A model generated the notes under the pieces. That model saw only the letters and a list, made by a program, of their open reading frames with translations. It was not told the DNA's origin and searched no databases. From an uncultured delta proteobacterium (lineage in GTDB: Bacteria > Myxococcota > Myxococcia > Myxococcales > 40CM-4-68-19), in assembly GCA_903911145.1 (NCBI GenBank), contig CAIWCD010000046.1:86350-150349 (forward strand): DNA of 64,000 nt. Direction: 5' to 3'. The position numbers and the translations under genes were made by a program. Below are positions 28,764 through 37,344 of the stretch, piece by piece. Each line of letters starts with the position of its first letter. The stretch's first letter is position 1.

Positions 28764-29615
28764 ATGCTTGATGTTGCGGCGGCGAAGCGGAATCCATTTG
28801 CGCCCGGTCTCTTCGCGGGACAGGTCGCGCTGGTAACGGGCGGCGGCACGGGAATCGGGCTCGCGTGTGCGCGCGAATTTCTCCAGCTCGGCGCGAAGGT
28901 GGTCATCGCCAGCCGCAAGCAGGAGAAGCTCGACGCCGCCGTCGCAGAGTTGCTTGCCGTTGATGCGGGCGTCGATTCGAATCGCGCAGAGCGGCTCCTG
29001 GCGCGGGTTTGCGACATTCGCGAGCCCGAGCAGATCAAGCTGCTGGTTGACGCCGTGCTCGAGAAGTTCGGCCGCATCGATGTGCTGGTGAACAACGCGG
29101 GCGGGCAGTTTCCGATGCCCGCGTCCGAGCTCTCGACGCGCGGGTTCGACGCGGTGATTCGCAACAACCTCAGCGGCACCTTCTACGTCACGAGAGAAGT
29201 CGCGACGCGCGCGATGCTGCCGGCGAAGCAGGGCGCGATCGTCAACGTCACGGCGATGGTCTCGCGCGGCTTCCCCGGCATGATGCACACGGGGGCTGCG
29301 CGCGCGGGCGTGGAGAACATGACGCAGTCGCTGGCGGTCGAGTGGGCTTATGCCGACGTGCGCGTGAACGCGGTTGCGCCGGGGATCATCCGCTCGTCGG
29401 GCATGGATCAATATCCGCCCGAACTGGTCGCGGGCAGCGTCACGCGTACGCCCCAGAAGCGGCTCGGCAGCGTCGAGGAGACCGCGCACGCCATCGTCTA
29501 TCTTGCGTCGCCTGCAGCGCTCTTCGTCACCGGCGCGGTGCTGCGCATTGACGGCGGCGCATCGCTCTGGGGTGATCTCTGGGAGATCCCCGAGCGCGAA
29601 GACGGCGTCAACTAG
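28764..29615 (+). CDS. SDR-family enoyl-CoA reductase-like oxidoreductase
   Basis: A 283-residue short-chain dehydrogenase. The NAD(P)-binding TGGGTGIG and the NNAG motif are intact. Where classical SDRs have YxxxK, this protein reads MMHTGAARAGVENMTQSLA, closely like the HSGAARAGV block of peroxisomal trans-2-enoyl-CoA reductase and related dienoyl-CoA reductases. It therefore likely acts on CoA-linked unsaturated fatty acids. The ATG at 28764 has GGAG six bases upstream; an ATG two codons earlier is possible. It is divergent from the transporter gene and its 3' end is ten bases from the next convergent gene. Confidence 0.87.
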   Translation: MLDVAAAKRNPFAPGLFAGQVALVTGGGTGIGLACAREFLQLGAKVVIASRKQEKLDAAVAELLAVDAGVDSNRAERLLARVCDIREPEQIKLLVDAVLEKFGRIDVLVNNAGGQFPMPASELSTRGFDAVIRNNLSGTFYVTREVATRAMLPAKQGAIVNVTAMVSRGFPGMMHTGAARAGVENMTQSLAVEWAYADVRVNAVAPGIIRSSGMDQYPPELVAGSVTRTPQKRLGSVEETAHAIVYLASPAALFVTGAVLRIDGGASLWGDLWEIPEREDGVN

Positions 29616-29625
29616 CGGACTCGAT

Positions 29626-30498
29626 CTAGGACAGGGTCGTTGCGATCACACCCGCCTCGAGCAGCTGGCTCAAGATGCGCGCGGTGTCGATCGGGCTCAG
29701 GCCGCAGATGGCGTAGAGATCGTCGAAGCTGACATCTCCGTCGATCTGCGCGAGCACGAAGCCTGCGCGCGGGTCGAGGTTGAGCCAGATCACCTCGTCC
29801 GGCCCGAGAACCACCCGTGGCCTGCTGCGGGTGTGCCCGAGACGGCTTTCGTACATCTGCAGCAGATTCTCCTCGCAGCGGTCGCGCATCGCCTGCGCGG
29901 GTTCGTGTTCAGGATGGCGCGCGAGCACCTTGCTCGCGAGCTCGAGTGCGCCGCTGAAGTCGTCGAGGTCGAGCAACTCCCCGGCCGCAGTCATCCACAA
30001 CTCTGCCTCGTCCGAGACGTCGTTGCGGGGCGCGGGCGGCGGCCGATGCAACGTCCAGATCGGTGGAGTCGCTGCGGAGCCAGCCGTGGGTTGGGCTTGA
30101 GCGCCGATCTCCTCCGGCGGCGGGGGAGGAGATCCTGCACTTCGCGCCCGCGGTTGGCCTGCTGCAGACTGCATCGGCGAGCGCAACCACGGATGGCGAT
30201 CGAACGTGCGAAACGCCGCGTGCGCATCAGCGGCGGGTTCGTTGGAGAGCACGAGTGGATCGAGCGCCGGCATGTCGTCGAGGGTGATCCCGGCGTCGAC
30301 GTCGCTGCCCTCTTCCGCCATCTTCGCGTGAATCCTCTCGAGAGCAGAGCGGAGGAACTCCCGCGCGCGCAGGTTCGTCGGCTCGAGTTGGTAGGCCGCC
30401 TCCCACGCGCGCACCGCCTCGACCATCTTGCCGCGACGGTACTGGTCGAGCCCGTCGAGAAGCAGAGAGGAGAAGCGGCTCGAGTCCTCCTCTGGCAT
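29626..30498 (-). CDS. TPR protein with winged-helix-like C-terminal domain, partner of DnaK-like gene
   Basis: A 290-residue cytosolic protein. An N-terminal TPR-like pair (LLDGLDQYRRGKMVEAVRAWEAAYQL) is followed by a Pro-rich linker, another helical repeat (DFSGALELASKVLARHPEHEPA) and a C-terminal domain of about 60 residues (VIWLNLDPRAGFVLAQIDG, LSPIDTARILSQLLEAGVI) resembling winged-helix or PqqD-like folds. Its ATG shares one base with the stop of the DnaK-like gene (TGATG) and has GGAGAG upstream, so the two are tightly coupled and the protein probably serves that chaperone. The exact role is unknown. Confidence 0.75.
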   Translation of the reverse strand: MPEEDSSRFSSLLLDGLDQYRRGKMVEAVRAWEAAYQLEPTNLRAREFLRSALERIHAKMAEEGSDVDAGITLDDMPALDPLVLSNEPAADAHAAFRTFDRHPWLRSPMQSAAGQPRARSAGSPPPPPEEIGAQAQPTAGSAATPPIWTLHRPPPAPRNDVSDEAELWMTAAGELLDLDDFSGALELASKVLARHPEHEPAQAMRDRCEENLLQMYESRLGHTRSRPRVVLGPDEVIWLNLDPRAGFVLAQIDGDVSFDDLYAICGLSPIDTARILSQLLEAGVIATTLS

Positions 30499-32348
30499 CA
30501 ACTCTCTCCGGCTGTGGTCTCGATGGTGCGATCGATCGCGCCGCGCAGCGCCGCGAGCATGCGCTCGAGGCGTTCCACCGAACCGGCGAGCCCCTCGCTC
30601 TCCCTCTGCAACAGCTGGATCCGCGCCAGCGCCAGCGCGGCCTGTGCACGCTGCAGCGCCTCCTGCCCGAGTCCGCTGCCCGCGGCCTGCGCGAGCCGCG
30701 GCCAGAGCTCTTCGAACTCCTTGAAGAGCCGCTCCGCCTCCGCCTTGCGCACTTCGAACTCCGGATCGGTGCGCTGCGTGAGCAGCCAATCCTCGTTCGC
30801 CGCAGCGGCCACGCGGAGCTCTTCCTCGGTCAGCCCGCTCGAGGCGGTCACCGTGATGCTCTGCCGCACGCCAGTCTGCGCATCCACCGCCGAGACCGAG
30901 ACGATTCCATCCGCCGAAATGTCGAACGTGACGCTGATGTCGACCTGCCCACGCGGCGCCTCGCGTAGCCCGCTGAGCATGAACTCCCCGAGCAGCTCGT
31001 TCTGCGCCGCCAGATCGTTCTCTCCCTGTACGACGGTGATCTTCGCTGAAGTCTGTCCGTCCTTCACCGTCGTGAAGACGTGGTGCGCCGAGGTCGGCAC
31101 GGTCGTGTTCTTGTGGATGATGCGAGAGAAATATCCGCCCGCGATCGCGATGCCGAGCGAGTGGGGCGTGACGTCGAGCAGCAGCATCTCCTCCTTCGCC
31201 GTGCCGCTGATGAGGCTGAAGCCCTGGATGGCCGCGCCGACTGCGACCGCCTCATCGGGGTTCACCGACTTGCTCGGCTCTTTTCCGAAGAGTCCCTTCA
31301 CGGCGTCGTGAATGCGCGGCATGCGCGTCTGTCCGCCGACGAGCAGCACATCGGCGATGACTGACGCGTGCACCTTGGCGTCGGCCATCACGTTGGCGCA
31401 GACGGCGAGCGTGCGCTGGATGAGATCCTCCGCCATTTGCTCAAGCGCCTCGCGCGTCAGCGTCGCCTGCAGATGCAGCGGTCCTGCCGTCGGCGAGGCC
31501 GCGATGAAAGGCAGGTTCACTTCTGTCTGCCGCATCGACGAGAGCTCGCACTTCGCCTTCTCCGCCGCGTCGCGCAGCCGCTGCAGCGCCATCTTGTCGC
31601 GGCGCAGATCGAGCTGGTGCTTCTCGAGGAAGGATTGCGAGAGCCAGTCGATGATCCGGGCGTCGAAGTCCTCGCCGCCGAGCAGCGTGTCACCGCCGGT
31701 GGCCATCACTTCGAAGACGCCCTTGAACATGTGCAGCACAGTGAAGTCGAACGTGCCGCCGCCGAGATCGAAGATGGCGATCGTCTTTTCATCGAGGCTC
31801 TTGCCGAAGCCGTACGCGAGCGCGGCCGAAGTCGGCTCATTGATGATGCGGATGACCTCGAGGCCGGCGATGCGCCCGGCGTCCTTGGTCGCGTTGCGCT
31901 GCGCATCGTTGAAATACGCGGGCACCGTGATGACCGCCTTGGAGACGCTCTCTCCGAGGAATGCTTCGGCGTCGAGCCTCAGCTCGGTCAGCACCATCGC
32001 GCTGAGTTCGGCGGGCGAGTGCTGCTTGTCTCCGAGCACAACCTGCGGATCATCGTGAGCGCCGGCGATCACCGTGTATGGCATCCGCGGCAGCACGTCC
32101 TGCAGCGCACGCGAGCTGAACTTGCGACCCATCAGCCGCTTGACCGCCACCACCGTGCGTTCCGCGTTGGTGACCGCCTGCCGCCGCGCGAGCTGACCGA
32201 CGAGGCGCTTGCCGTTCTTCGCAAGGGCGACGACCGAGGGCGTGAGCCGATAGCCACTCCGATTGGGAATGACCGTCGGCACGCCGCCGTGCACGATCGC
32301 CACGACGGAGTTGGTTGTGCCGAGATCGATTCCGATGACCGGTTCCAC
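30498..32348 (-). CDS. DnaK-like Hsp70 chaperone
   Basis: A 616-residue Hsp70. The ATPase domain has [14 protein letters not shown], the phosphate-2 loop [13 protein letters not shown], and the adenosine motif [13 protein letters not shown]; the linker is [12 protein letters not shown] and the substrate-binding domain follows. The C-terminal helical lid is short and ends TTAGES, without the acidic tail of general DnaK. Translation starts at a GTG with GAGG upstream. It lies between a J-domain/TPR gene and a TPR/winged-helix gene rather than with grpE, so it is probably a dedicated paralogue, not the housekeeping DnaK. Confidence 0.9.
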   Translation of the reverse strand: MEPVIGIDLGTTNSVVAIVHGGVPTVIPNRSGYRLTPSVVALAKNGKRLVGQLARRQAVTNAERTVVAVKRLMGRKFSSRALQDVLPRMPYTVIAGAHDDPQVVLGDKQHSPAELSAMVLTELRLDAEAFLGESVSKAVITVPAYFNDAQRNATKDAGRIAGLEVIRIINEPTSAALAYGFGKSLDEKTIAIFDLGGGTFDFTVLHMFKGVFEVMATGGDTLLGGEDFDARIIDWLSQSFLEKHQLDLRRDKMALQRLRDAAEKAKCELSSMRQTEVNLPFIAASPTAGPLHLQATLTREALEQMAEDLIQRTLAVCANVMADAKVHASVIADVLLVGGQTRMPRIHDAVKGLFGKEPSKSVNPDEAVAVGAAIQGFSLISGTAKEEMLLLDVTPHSLGIAIAGGYFSRIIHKNTTVPTSAHHVFTTVKDGQTSAKITVVQGENDLAAQNELLGEFMLSGLREAPRGQVDISVTFDISADGIVSVSAVDAQTGVRQSITVTASSGLTEEELRVAAAANEDWLLTQRTDPEFEVRKAEAERLFKEFEELWPRLAQAAGSGLGQEALQRAQAALALARIQLLQRESEGLAGSVERLERMLAALRGAIDRTIETTAGES

Positions 32349-32410
32349 GAAGCCTCGCTGCCCGCGCTGGATGGTGAGACTTCCGTTCTACAAAACTTTG
32401 CGGCTTGGGA

Positions 32411-33340
32411 TCAGAGCGATTTCATCAACGCGAGCGCTTCAGAGTGATGCGGCTCGCGCGCAAGGATCAATTGAAGCTGGGCCTTCGCGCGCGGTTTCTG
32501 CTTGAGCGCGGCGAACGCGCGGGCGGCGCTGAGGTGGCCATCGAGGTTCATCGGCGCGAGCTCGCAGGCCCGCAACGCGAACGTCAGTTGCTGCGCGAAA
32601 TCGCCGAGCGCGGCGGCGCATCGGGTCGCACCCAGAGCTGCATCAGCCACGCGGGGATTGAGCTGCAGCGCCGTGGCGTAGAGAGAAAGCGCCTTCGACC
32701 AGGCGCGCGCGTCCTCTTGATCTCGCGCGACCGCGAGCGCCGACGCAGCCCGCAGTTGCACCTGCTCCTTCTCGAGATCATGCAGTCGCTGCACGATCTC
32801 CTTGCGCTCCGGATCGAGCTCGCGCGCGCACGTCAGCGCGCTGATGGCGAGGCCCCGCTGACCTTCGTTGGCGTGCTGGAGCGCCTGCTCGTAGAGCTGT
32901 CGGGCCGCGCCGAGCCGGGCGAATCCCTTGGTGCGTAAGAGTCGACTGCGTCGTTCCTGAACGCGCCTCGACTCATCGGCCTCTGCGGCCTGCCTCGCGA
33001 GAATTTGCGTCCGCTCGTTCGGAGAGAACTTCTCCAGGTGGTCGCGATCATACTCGGCGCGAAGACCATCCTCGCAGAGGGTCTGGAAGGCGCGGTTGAG
33101 CCGCTGGAACGCGCGCGTGAGCAGCGGCGCGAATCGCCCGAGCTGTTTGCCGTACCAGGAGTCGGGATGGTAGCGGCGACTCCGTTCAAGATAGGCGCGT
33201 CGAATGGTGCGCACGTCCGCGTCTGCGGCCACGCCAAGCAGCGCATAGTGCGAGAGCGTCGTCTCGCCCGCAGCGAGAGCGTCGAGTTCACTCTGCAGAT
33301 CTTCCGGCAGCTCGACCGGCGCTGGCTCTCCGGGCGTCAT
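32411..33340 (-). CDS. J-domain protein fused to TPR repeats
   Basis: A 309-residue co-chaperone. The J domain covers about residues 30-100 (HYALLGVAADADVRTIRRAY, then HPD at 58-60, then AFQRLNRAFQTLCEDGLRAEYD); the HPD tripeptide stimulates Hsp70 ATPase. The rest is TPR-like helices (ARQLYEQALQHANEGQRGLA, ALSLYATALQLNP, SAARAFAALKQKP). There is no zinc-finger or CTD of classical DnaJ. It sits 62 bases upstream of the DnaK-like gene, so the two should form a pair. ATG 33340 is used; a TTG one codon earlier is better spaced from the GGAGGT box and may be the true start. Confidence 0.88.
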   Translation of the reverse strand: MTPGEPAPVELPEDLQSELDALAAGETTLSHYALLGVAADADVRTIRRAYLERSRRYHPDSWYGKQLGRFAPLLTRAFQRLNRAFQTLCEDGLRAEYDRDHLEKFSPNERTQILARQAAEADESRRVQERRSRLLRTKGFARLGAARQLYEQALQHANEGQRGLAISALTCARELDPERKEIVQRLHDLEKEQVQLRAASALAVARDQEDARAWSKALSLYATALQLNPRVADAALGATRCAAALGDFAQQLTFALRACELAPMNLDGHLSAARAFAALKQKPRAKAQLQLILAREPHHSEALALMKSL

Positions 33341-33346
33341 CAACGA

Positions 33347-34537
33347 CTAGACCTCCGCGAGCGCGCGGCCCAGCAGCTCGATGCTCTGCGCGATTTCGCT
33401 CTCGGAGATCGTCAGCGCAGGCGCGATGCGGATGATCCGCTCGCCGACCGCGTTGATGAGCAGGCCCAGTTCGCGTGCACGCGCGACCAGTTTGGGCGCG
33501 ACGTCCTCGTTGAGCAAGAGGCCGCGCCAGAGCCCCATTCCGCGCTCTCCCGCAACTTTCGTCGAGCGTTGCGCGAGCGACTTCAACCCTTCCGAGAGTT
33601 GCTCGCCGCGCGCGCAAACCTGCGCCAGGAGCGGCTCATCGAGCTGTTCCATCACGGAGCAGGCTGCGGCCGTCGCGATCGGATTTCCTCCGAACGTCGA
33701 AGCGTGCGTGCCCGGCGTCAGGCTCATTGCCAGCGCATCGGTCGCGAGCAGCGCGCCGAGCGGCAGCCCGCCTGCGATCCCCTTGGCGAGGCTCATCGCG
33801 TCGGGCGCGAAGTCGAACCACTGGTGGCAGAAGAGCTTGCCCGTGCGCCCCATTCCGGCCTGCACCTCGTCGAGCAGCATCAGCGCGCCGGTCGCGGTGC
33901 AGAGCTCGCGCACCTGCTTCAGATAACCCGCCGGCGGCACCAGCACGCCCGCTTCTCCCTGCACGGGTTCGAGCATCACCGCGCAGGTCTTGTCGTTCAC
34001 CACCGCGCGAAGCGCCTCGATGTCGCCGAACTTCACGAAGCGAAACCCTGCTGGCAGCGGCCCGAATCCCTGCTGGTACTTCGGTTGCCCCGTGGCCGCG
34101 AGCGCGCCCATCGTGCGGCCGTGGAACGAGTTCTCCATGCAGACGACCTCGATCCGCTCAGCGTGCCCCTGCGAGACGTGCCAGTGGCGCGCGAGCTTGA
34201 TCATCCCTTCATTCGCCTCCGCGCCCGAGTTGCAGAAGAAGACCCGATCGGCAAACGAGCGGCTCGTGAGCATCTCGGCGAGACGGATCTGCGGTTCGGT
34301 GAAGTAGAGATTCGAGCTGTGCCAGATCTTCGCGATCTGCGCGTCCACCGCGGCCCGCAGCTTCACGTTCGCGTGGCCGAGCGAGATGGTGGCGATGCCG
34401 CCGATGCAGTCGAGATACTTCTTTCCATCAGCGTCCCAGACCCACGAGCCTTCGCCGTGCAGGAGCGCGATCGGCTGCGTGCGGTAGTTCTGGAAGAGGA
34501 CTTTCTTCGCGCGGCTTTCGAGGTCTTGGTTGGACAT
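33347..34537 (-). CDS. argD: Acetylornithine aminotransferase
   Basis: A PLP enzyme of 396 residues that converts N-acetylglutamate semialdehyde to N-acetylornithine in arginine synthesis (and can serve lysine synthesis). It has the class-III signatures VFFCNSGAEANEGMIKLAR, NSFHGRTMGALAATGQ, the PLP-aspartate LLDEVQAGMGRTG, and the Schiff-base lysine in SLAKGIAGGLPLGA. Its stop is six bases from the J-domain gene start, so arginine synthesis and the chaperone genes share a transcript; agmatine genes lie elsewhere in the window. Confidence 0.93.
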   Translation of the reverse strand: MSNQDLESRAKKVLFQNYRTQPIALLHGEGSWVWDADGKKYLDCIGGIATISLGHANVKLRAAVDAQIAKIWHSSNLYFTEPQIRLAEMLTSRSFADRVFFCNSGAEANEGMIKLARHWHVSQGHAERIEVVCMENSFHGRTMGALAATGQPKYQQGFGPLPAGFRFVKFGDIEALRAVVNDKTCAVMLEPVQGEAGVLVPPAGYLKQVRELCTATGALMLLDEVQAGMGRTGKLFCHQWFDFAPDAMSLAKGIAGGLPLGALLATDALAMSLTPGTHASTFGGNPIATAAACSVMEQLDEPLLAQVCARGEQLSEGLKSLAQRSTKVAGERGMGLWRGLLLNEDVAPKLVARARELGLLINAVGERIIRIAPALTISESEIAQSIELLGRALAEV

Positions 34538-34617
34538 GGGGCGCGCACCATAACAAAGGCTTCTCGCTGCGTGCGAGTAGGCGCGAGCCCCGCACTTGAG
34601 GTAGATCGCTCGCGAGC

Positions 34618-35562
34618 ATGGTGCGCAACCTCTCCATCGCAGTACTCGCGAGCCTCGTCGCCGCGTGCGGGCCGCAGCAGGCGCCGTCGCCGCGCGCGTC
34701 CGTCCCTGGCGTCGATCCGCTCAGCGGTGCGCTCTCGACGATCGAAGCGGAGCTTCCTGCTGCCGATCTTGCGAACGTGCGCGGGCCGGCGGGAACGGTG
34801 CTGCTCGGTGCATCACTCGAATCGGCCCGGGTTGTCGGCGGGGCCTCGCCGGATTGCCAGATGGTTCGCGGTGCGGGCAACATCCAGCAGCCTACGAGCG
34901 CGCGGTGCGCTTCTCTGCTCGGTGCCTACGCGACTCTCGAACGGGCTCGCGGATTCCTTCTCGCGGCGGGGGCCGAATCGCTCGCGCCCGCGCTGGTCGT
35001 GGCTGAGCCGCGTTTCGATGCGCACGCAGAGTCCGCTGCCGAGGGCGAGTTCGGGCCCGGTCTGCACTATGTCGCGCGCCTCGATCTCTTCACGCTGCTC
35101 TCCGGTCCGACGGGCGCGCGCATTCCCGCGGGACTCAATCCCGGCGCGGTGACGCGCGAGGTTTCCCGTCGCCAGCTTCGCGCGCTCGCCGAGCTGCATC
35201 CAGAGGAGGCAGAGGGTCTCGCGCTCTTCCTCGGCGCTGCTGCGTCGGGCGATCCCGGATATCTCGCCGGCTCGCAAGCGCTCGGCGATCCGCGCGGTGA
35301 GCTCGATCTGTCGCGCCCGCTTCTCGCCGATGCGTCTTCCGCTGCGATCGTCGCCGGAGCGCTCTGGGCCTGGTCCGACGCATCGGGCGATCCGCTTGGG
35401 GCTGCCCGCGCGGCACTCGCCGCTTCGCGTGCACTCGCCTCGGGGCGCGAACACGACAGCCCGCTGCTCTCACTGGTTGTCGAGCAGCTCAATGGCTCCG
35501 AGCGCGACCAGGCCTGCGCGGTGTTTCGTGCCCACGCGGGTCGTCTGCCCGCTTGTCCCTGA
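34618..35562 (+). CDS. Hypothetical lipoprotein
   Basis: A 314-residue exported protein with a lipobox (LASLVAAC, Cys about residue 17). The mature part is Ala/Leu-rich and mostly helical, with no recognised domain; late segments (AAIVAGALWAWSDASGDP, ALAASRALASGREHDSP) look like short helical repeats. It is divergent from argD and lies 33 bases before the PPOX-family gene, so both may be in one transcript. Confidence 0.75.
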   Translation: MVRNLSIAVLASLVAACGPQQAPSPRASVPGVDPLSGALSTIEAELPAADLANVRGPAGTVLLGASLESARVVGGASPDCQMVRGAGNIQQPTSARCASLLGAYATLERARGFLLAAGAESLAPALVVAEPRFDAHAESAAEGEFGPGLHYVARLDLFTLLSGPTGARIPAGLNPGAVTREVSRRQLRALAELHPEEAEGLALFLGAAASGDPGYLAGSQALGDPRGELDLSRPLLADASSAAIVAGALWAWSDASGDPLGAARAALAASRALASGREHDSPLLSLVVEQLNGSERDQACAVFRAHAGRLPACP

Positions 35563-35595
35563 TCGCCTCGCCACCGTTTTCAAGAGGGAGCGCGC

Positions 35596-36075
35596 ATGAG
35601 TTCGCACAACGAAGCAGCCCGCGAGCGGCCGGCGCAGATGCCTGCGGAACTCGTTCGCCTGCTGCTCGGTGGACAGACCTGCATCGTCGCCACCGTCGAT
35701 GAACAGCACCGCCCGATGACGACGCTGATGACGTGGGTGGTCGCGCGCGATCCGCAGACGATCTCCATCGCGATCGACGTGCGCGGCAAGGCGCTCGCCA
35801 ACATCCGGCAGAACCCGCAGGTCGCCATTGAGGTGCTCGGCGACGACCTCTGCTACGGCCTGCGCGGGCACGCGGTGGTGGAGAAGGAGCGCATCGCTGC
35901 CGCGCCGTTTCCCTGCGCGCTCGTCGAGCTTCATCTCGAGGAGTGCAAGAACCACGGCGCAGAGGGCGTGAAGTTTGTCGGCCCGCGCTATCACTTCGCT
36001 CCCGAAAAGCAGCACCGCTCTGCCGTCGAGCAGGCGATCTTCGCGGAGATGAAGGGCAGCGCTCCGACGATCTGA
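35596..36075 (+). CDS. Pyridoxamine-5'-phosphate-oxidase-fold flavin-binding protein
   Basis: A 159-residue cytosolic protein of the PNPOx-like split-barrel superfamily, which binds FMN, F420 or heme. Features include GQTCIVATVDEQHRPMTTLM, TISIAIDVRGKALANIRQNP and VAIEVLGDDLCYGLRGHA, the usual strand order. It lacks the C-terminal PNPOx dimerisation region, so it is not PdxH. The cofactor and substrate cannot be read from the sequence. Confidence 0.83.
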   Translation: MSSHNEAARERPAQMPAELVRLLLGGQTCIVATVDEQHRPMTTLMTWVVARDPQTISIAIDVRGKALANIRQNPQVAIEVLGDDLCYGLRGHAVVEKERIAAAPFPCALVELHLEECKNHGAEGVKFVGPRYHFAPEKQHRSAVEQAIFAEMKGSAPTI

Positions 36076-36149
36076 GCGGCGCCGAGCTTGAATCGCGCGC
36101 GCGATCGACTATTGTCCCGCGCCCGCTCACCCCCGCGCCCCGTTTCGGG

Positions 36150-36170
36150 TCGCCGCGAGGCGAGCTTTTT
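36150..36170 (+). terminator. Weak terminator or attenuator candidate
   Basis: A five-pair stem TCGCC/GGCGA with loop GCGA is followed by GC and five T, 17 bases before the next start codon. It could end the preceding transcript or modulate entry into the coiled-coil gene. Confidence 0.35.
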
Positions 36171-36186
36171 CATTGGAGCACGGCTG

Positions 36187-37212
36187 ATGACGGGCATTCT
36201 TTTCCTGGTCGCGGTGAGCGCGGCAGTGGCGGCGGTGATCTTCTTTGCGCAGGCCCGTTCGTCGGGTGCAGCGCTCCTCGCGTTCAAGGACGAGCTCGCG
36301 GCCGAGCACAAGTCCACCGAGGGAGATCGGGCGGCGCTGCGCGAGGCGCAGGCTGAACTCAAGGCCCGCTCGCAGCAACTCGTCGAGCTGCGCGAGAAGC
36401 TTGCGGATCAGAAGAAGCGCGGCGAGCAGAAGACGCAGAAGTCGCAGCCGCGCGCGGCCCGCGAGGCAGAACTCGTCGAGGATCTTGCGCACGCGCGGGA
36501 GCTCTCCGAGGAGGCGCAGGCCAGCGCACAGGCGGCTCGCAAGCAGGCTGCCGAGGCGAAGAGCGCGCTCGCGGCGAAGGAGTCCGAGCTGCGCGCAGCG
36601 CAGGAGAAGTTGCGCGAAGTCGCCTCGCGTCCCGCAGCGGTTGCGACGGGGGATGCCTCGGTCGACGCGCAGAACAACGCCGCGCTCGTCTCGGCGCAGA
36701 GCGACGCCCGTCGCGCCGAGGAGAAGGCGCGCGAGGCCCGCGCACGGCTTGGCGATCTCGACTCGCAGCTGCTCACGCTGCGCGATCGCGAGCAGAAGGC
36801 GCGCGACGAAGCGCGCAAGGCGAAGGGCCGCGCGGAGACGAACAACCGCGCGTTCCTTGTGGCCAAGGGCGAGGCCGAGCTGATCAAGGAGCGTCTCGCG
36901 CAGGCTGAGCGGCGCCTCTGGCAGGCAGGCATCGTGCTTCCGGTCCCTGCTGCTCCCGAGCGCCCGAAGGCCACGGGTCCCGCCGCTGCTGATCGCGTCG
37001 CCGAAGCTGCTGCACTCGCGGAGAGTGCCGCTGCGGCAGCTCCCGCGCAGGAGGTCGCTGCGTCCTCTTCTTCCCATGAGCACACGGAGCCCGCGGCTGC
37101 GCCTGCCGAAGAGTCCGCGCCCGTCGAGAATAATGCCGATGGCAGCCCGCAGGCTGTCAGCCCGCTGCGCCGTCGTCCCGGAGCCACTCCGGCCGAGGCC
37201 CCGAAGGCCTGA
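36187..37212 (+). CDS. Membrane-anchored coiled-coil protein
   Basis: A 341-residue protein with an N-terminal membrane span (about residues 3-22, ILFLVAVSAAVAAVIFF), a long coiled coil at about 30-255 rich in Ala/Glu/Arg/Lys heptads, and a disordered Ala/Pro/Glu-rich tail. This is an N-in, scaffold-like design; no enzymatic motif is present. The ATG at 36187 with GGAG upstream places the span at the very start; the longer upstream frame is Arg-rich and unlikely. It is closed by a strong hairpin terminator. Confidence 0.75.
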   Translation: MTGILFLVAVSAAVAAVIFFAQARSSGAALLAFKDELAAEHKSTEGDRAALREAQAELKARSQQLVELREKLADQKKRGEQKTQKSQPRAAREAELVEDLAHARELSEEAQASAQAARKQAAEAKSALAAKESELRAAQEKLREVASRPAAVATGDASVDAQNNAALVSAQSDARRAEEKAREARARLGDLDSQLLTLRDREQKARDEARKAKGRAETNNRAFLVAKGEAELIKERLAQAERRLWQAGIVLPVPAAPERPKATGPAAADRVAEAAALAESAAAAAPAQEVAASSSSHEHTEPAAAPAEESAPVENNADGSPQAVSPLRRRPGATPAEAPKA

Positions 37213-37245
37213 GCCGGACTCGACTCACGTTCCGATTCGCATTCG

Positions 37246-37286
37246 CGGCCATCGACATCGCAGAGGTGTCGATGGCCGTCTTGCTT
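37246..37286. terminator. Hairpin terminator between convergent genes
   Basis: A perfect 12-pair stem CGGCCATCGACA / TGTCGATGGCCG (37246-37257 with 37267-37278) with a nine-base loop is followed by TCTTGCTT on the plus strand. It probably ends the coiled-coil gene transcript and may also serve the convergent kelch-like gene. Confidence 0.8.
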
Positions 37287-37344
37287 CGCCCACGCTCTCT
37301 TCCGAGAGACCGTGCGCGAAGCGCATTGCTGCGCGTGGTGCGCT

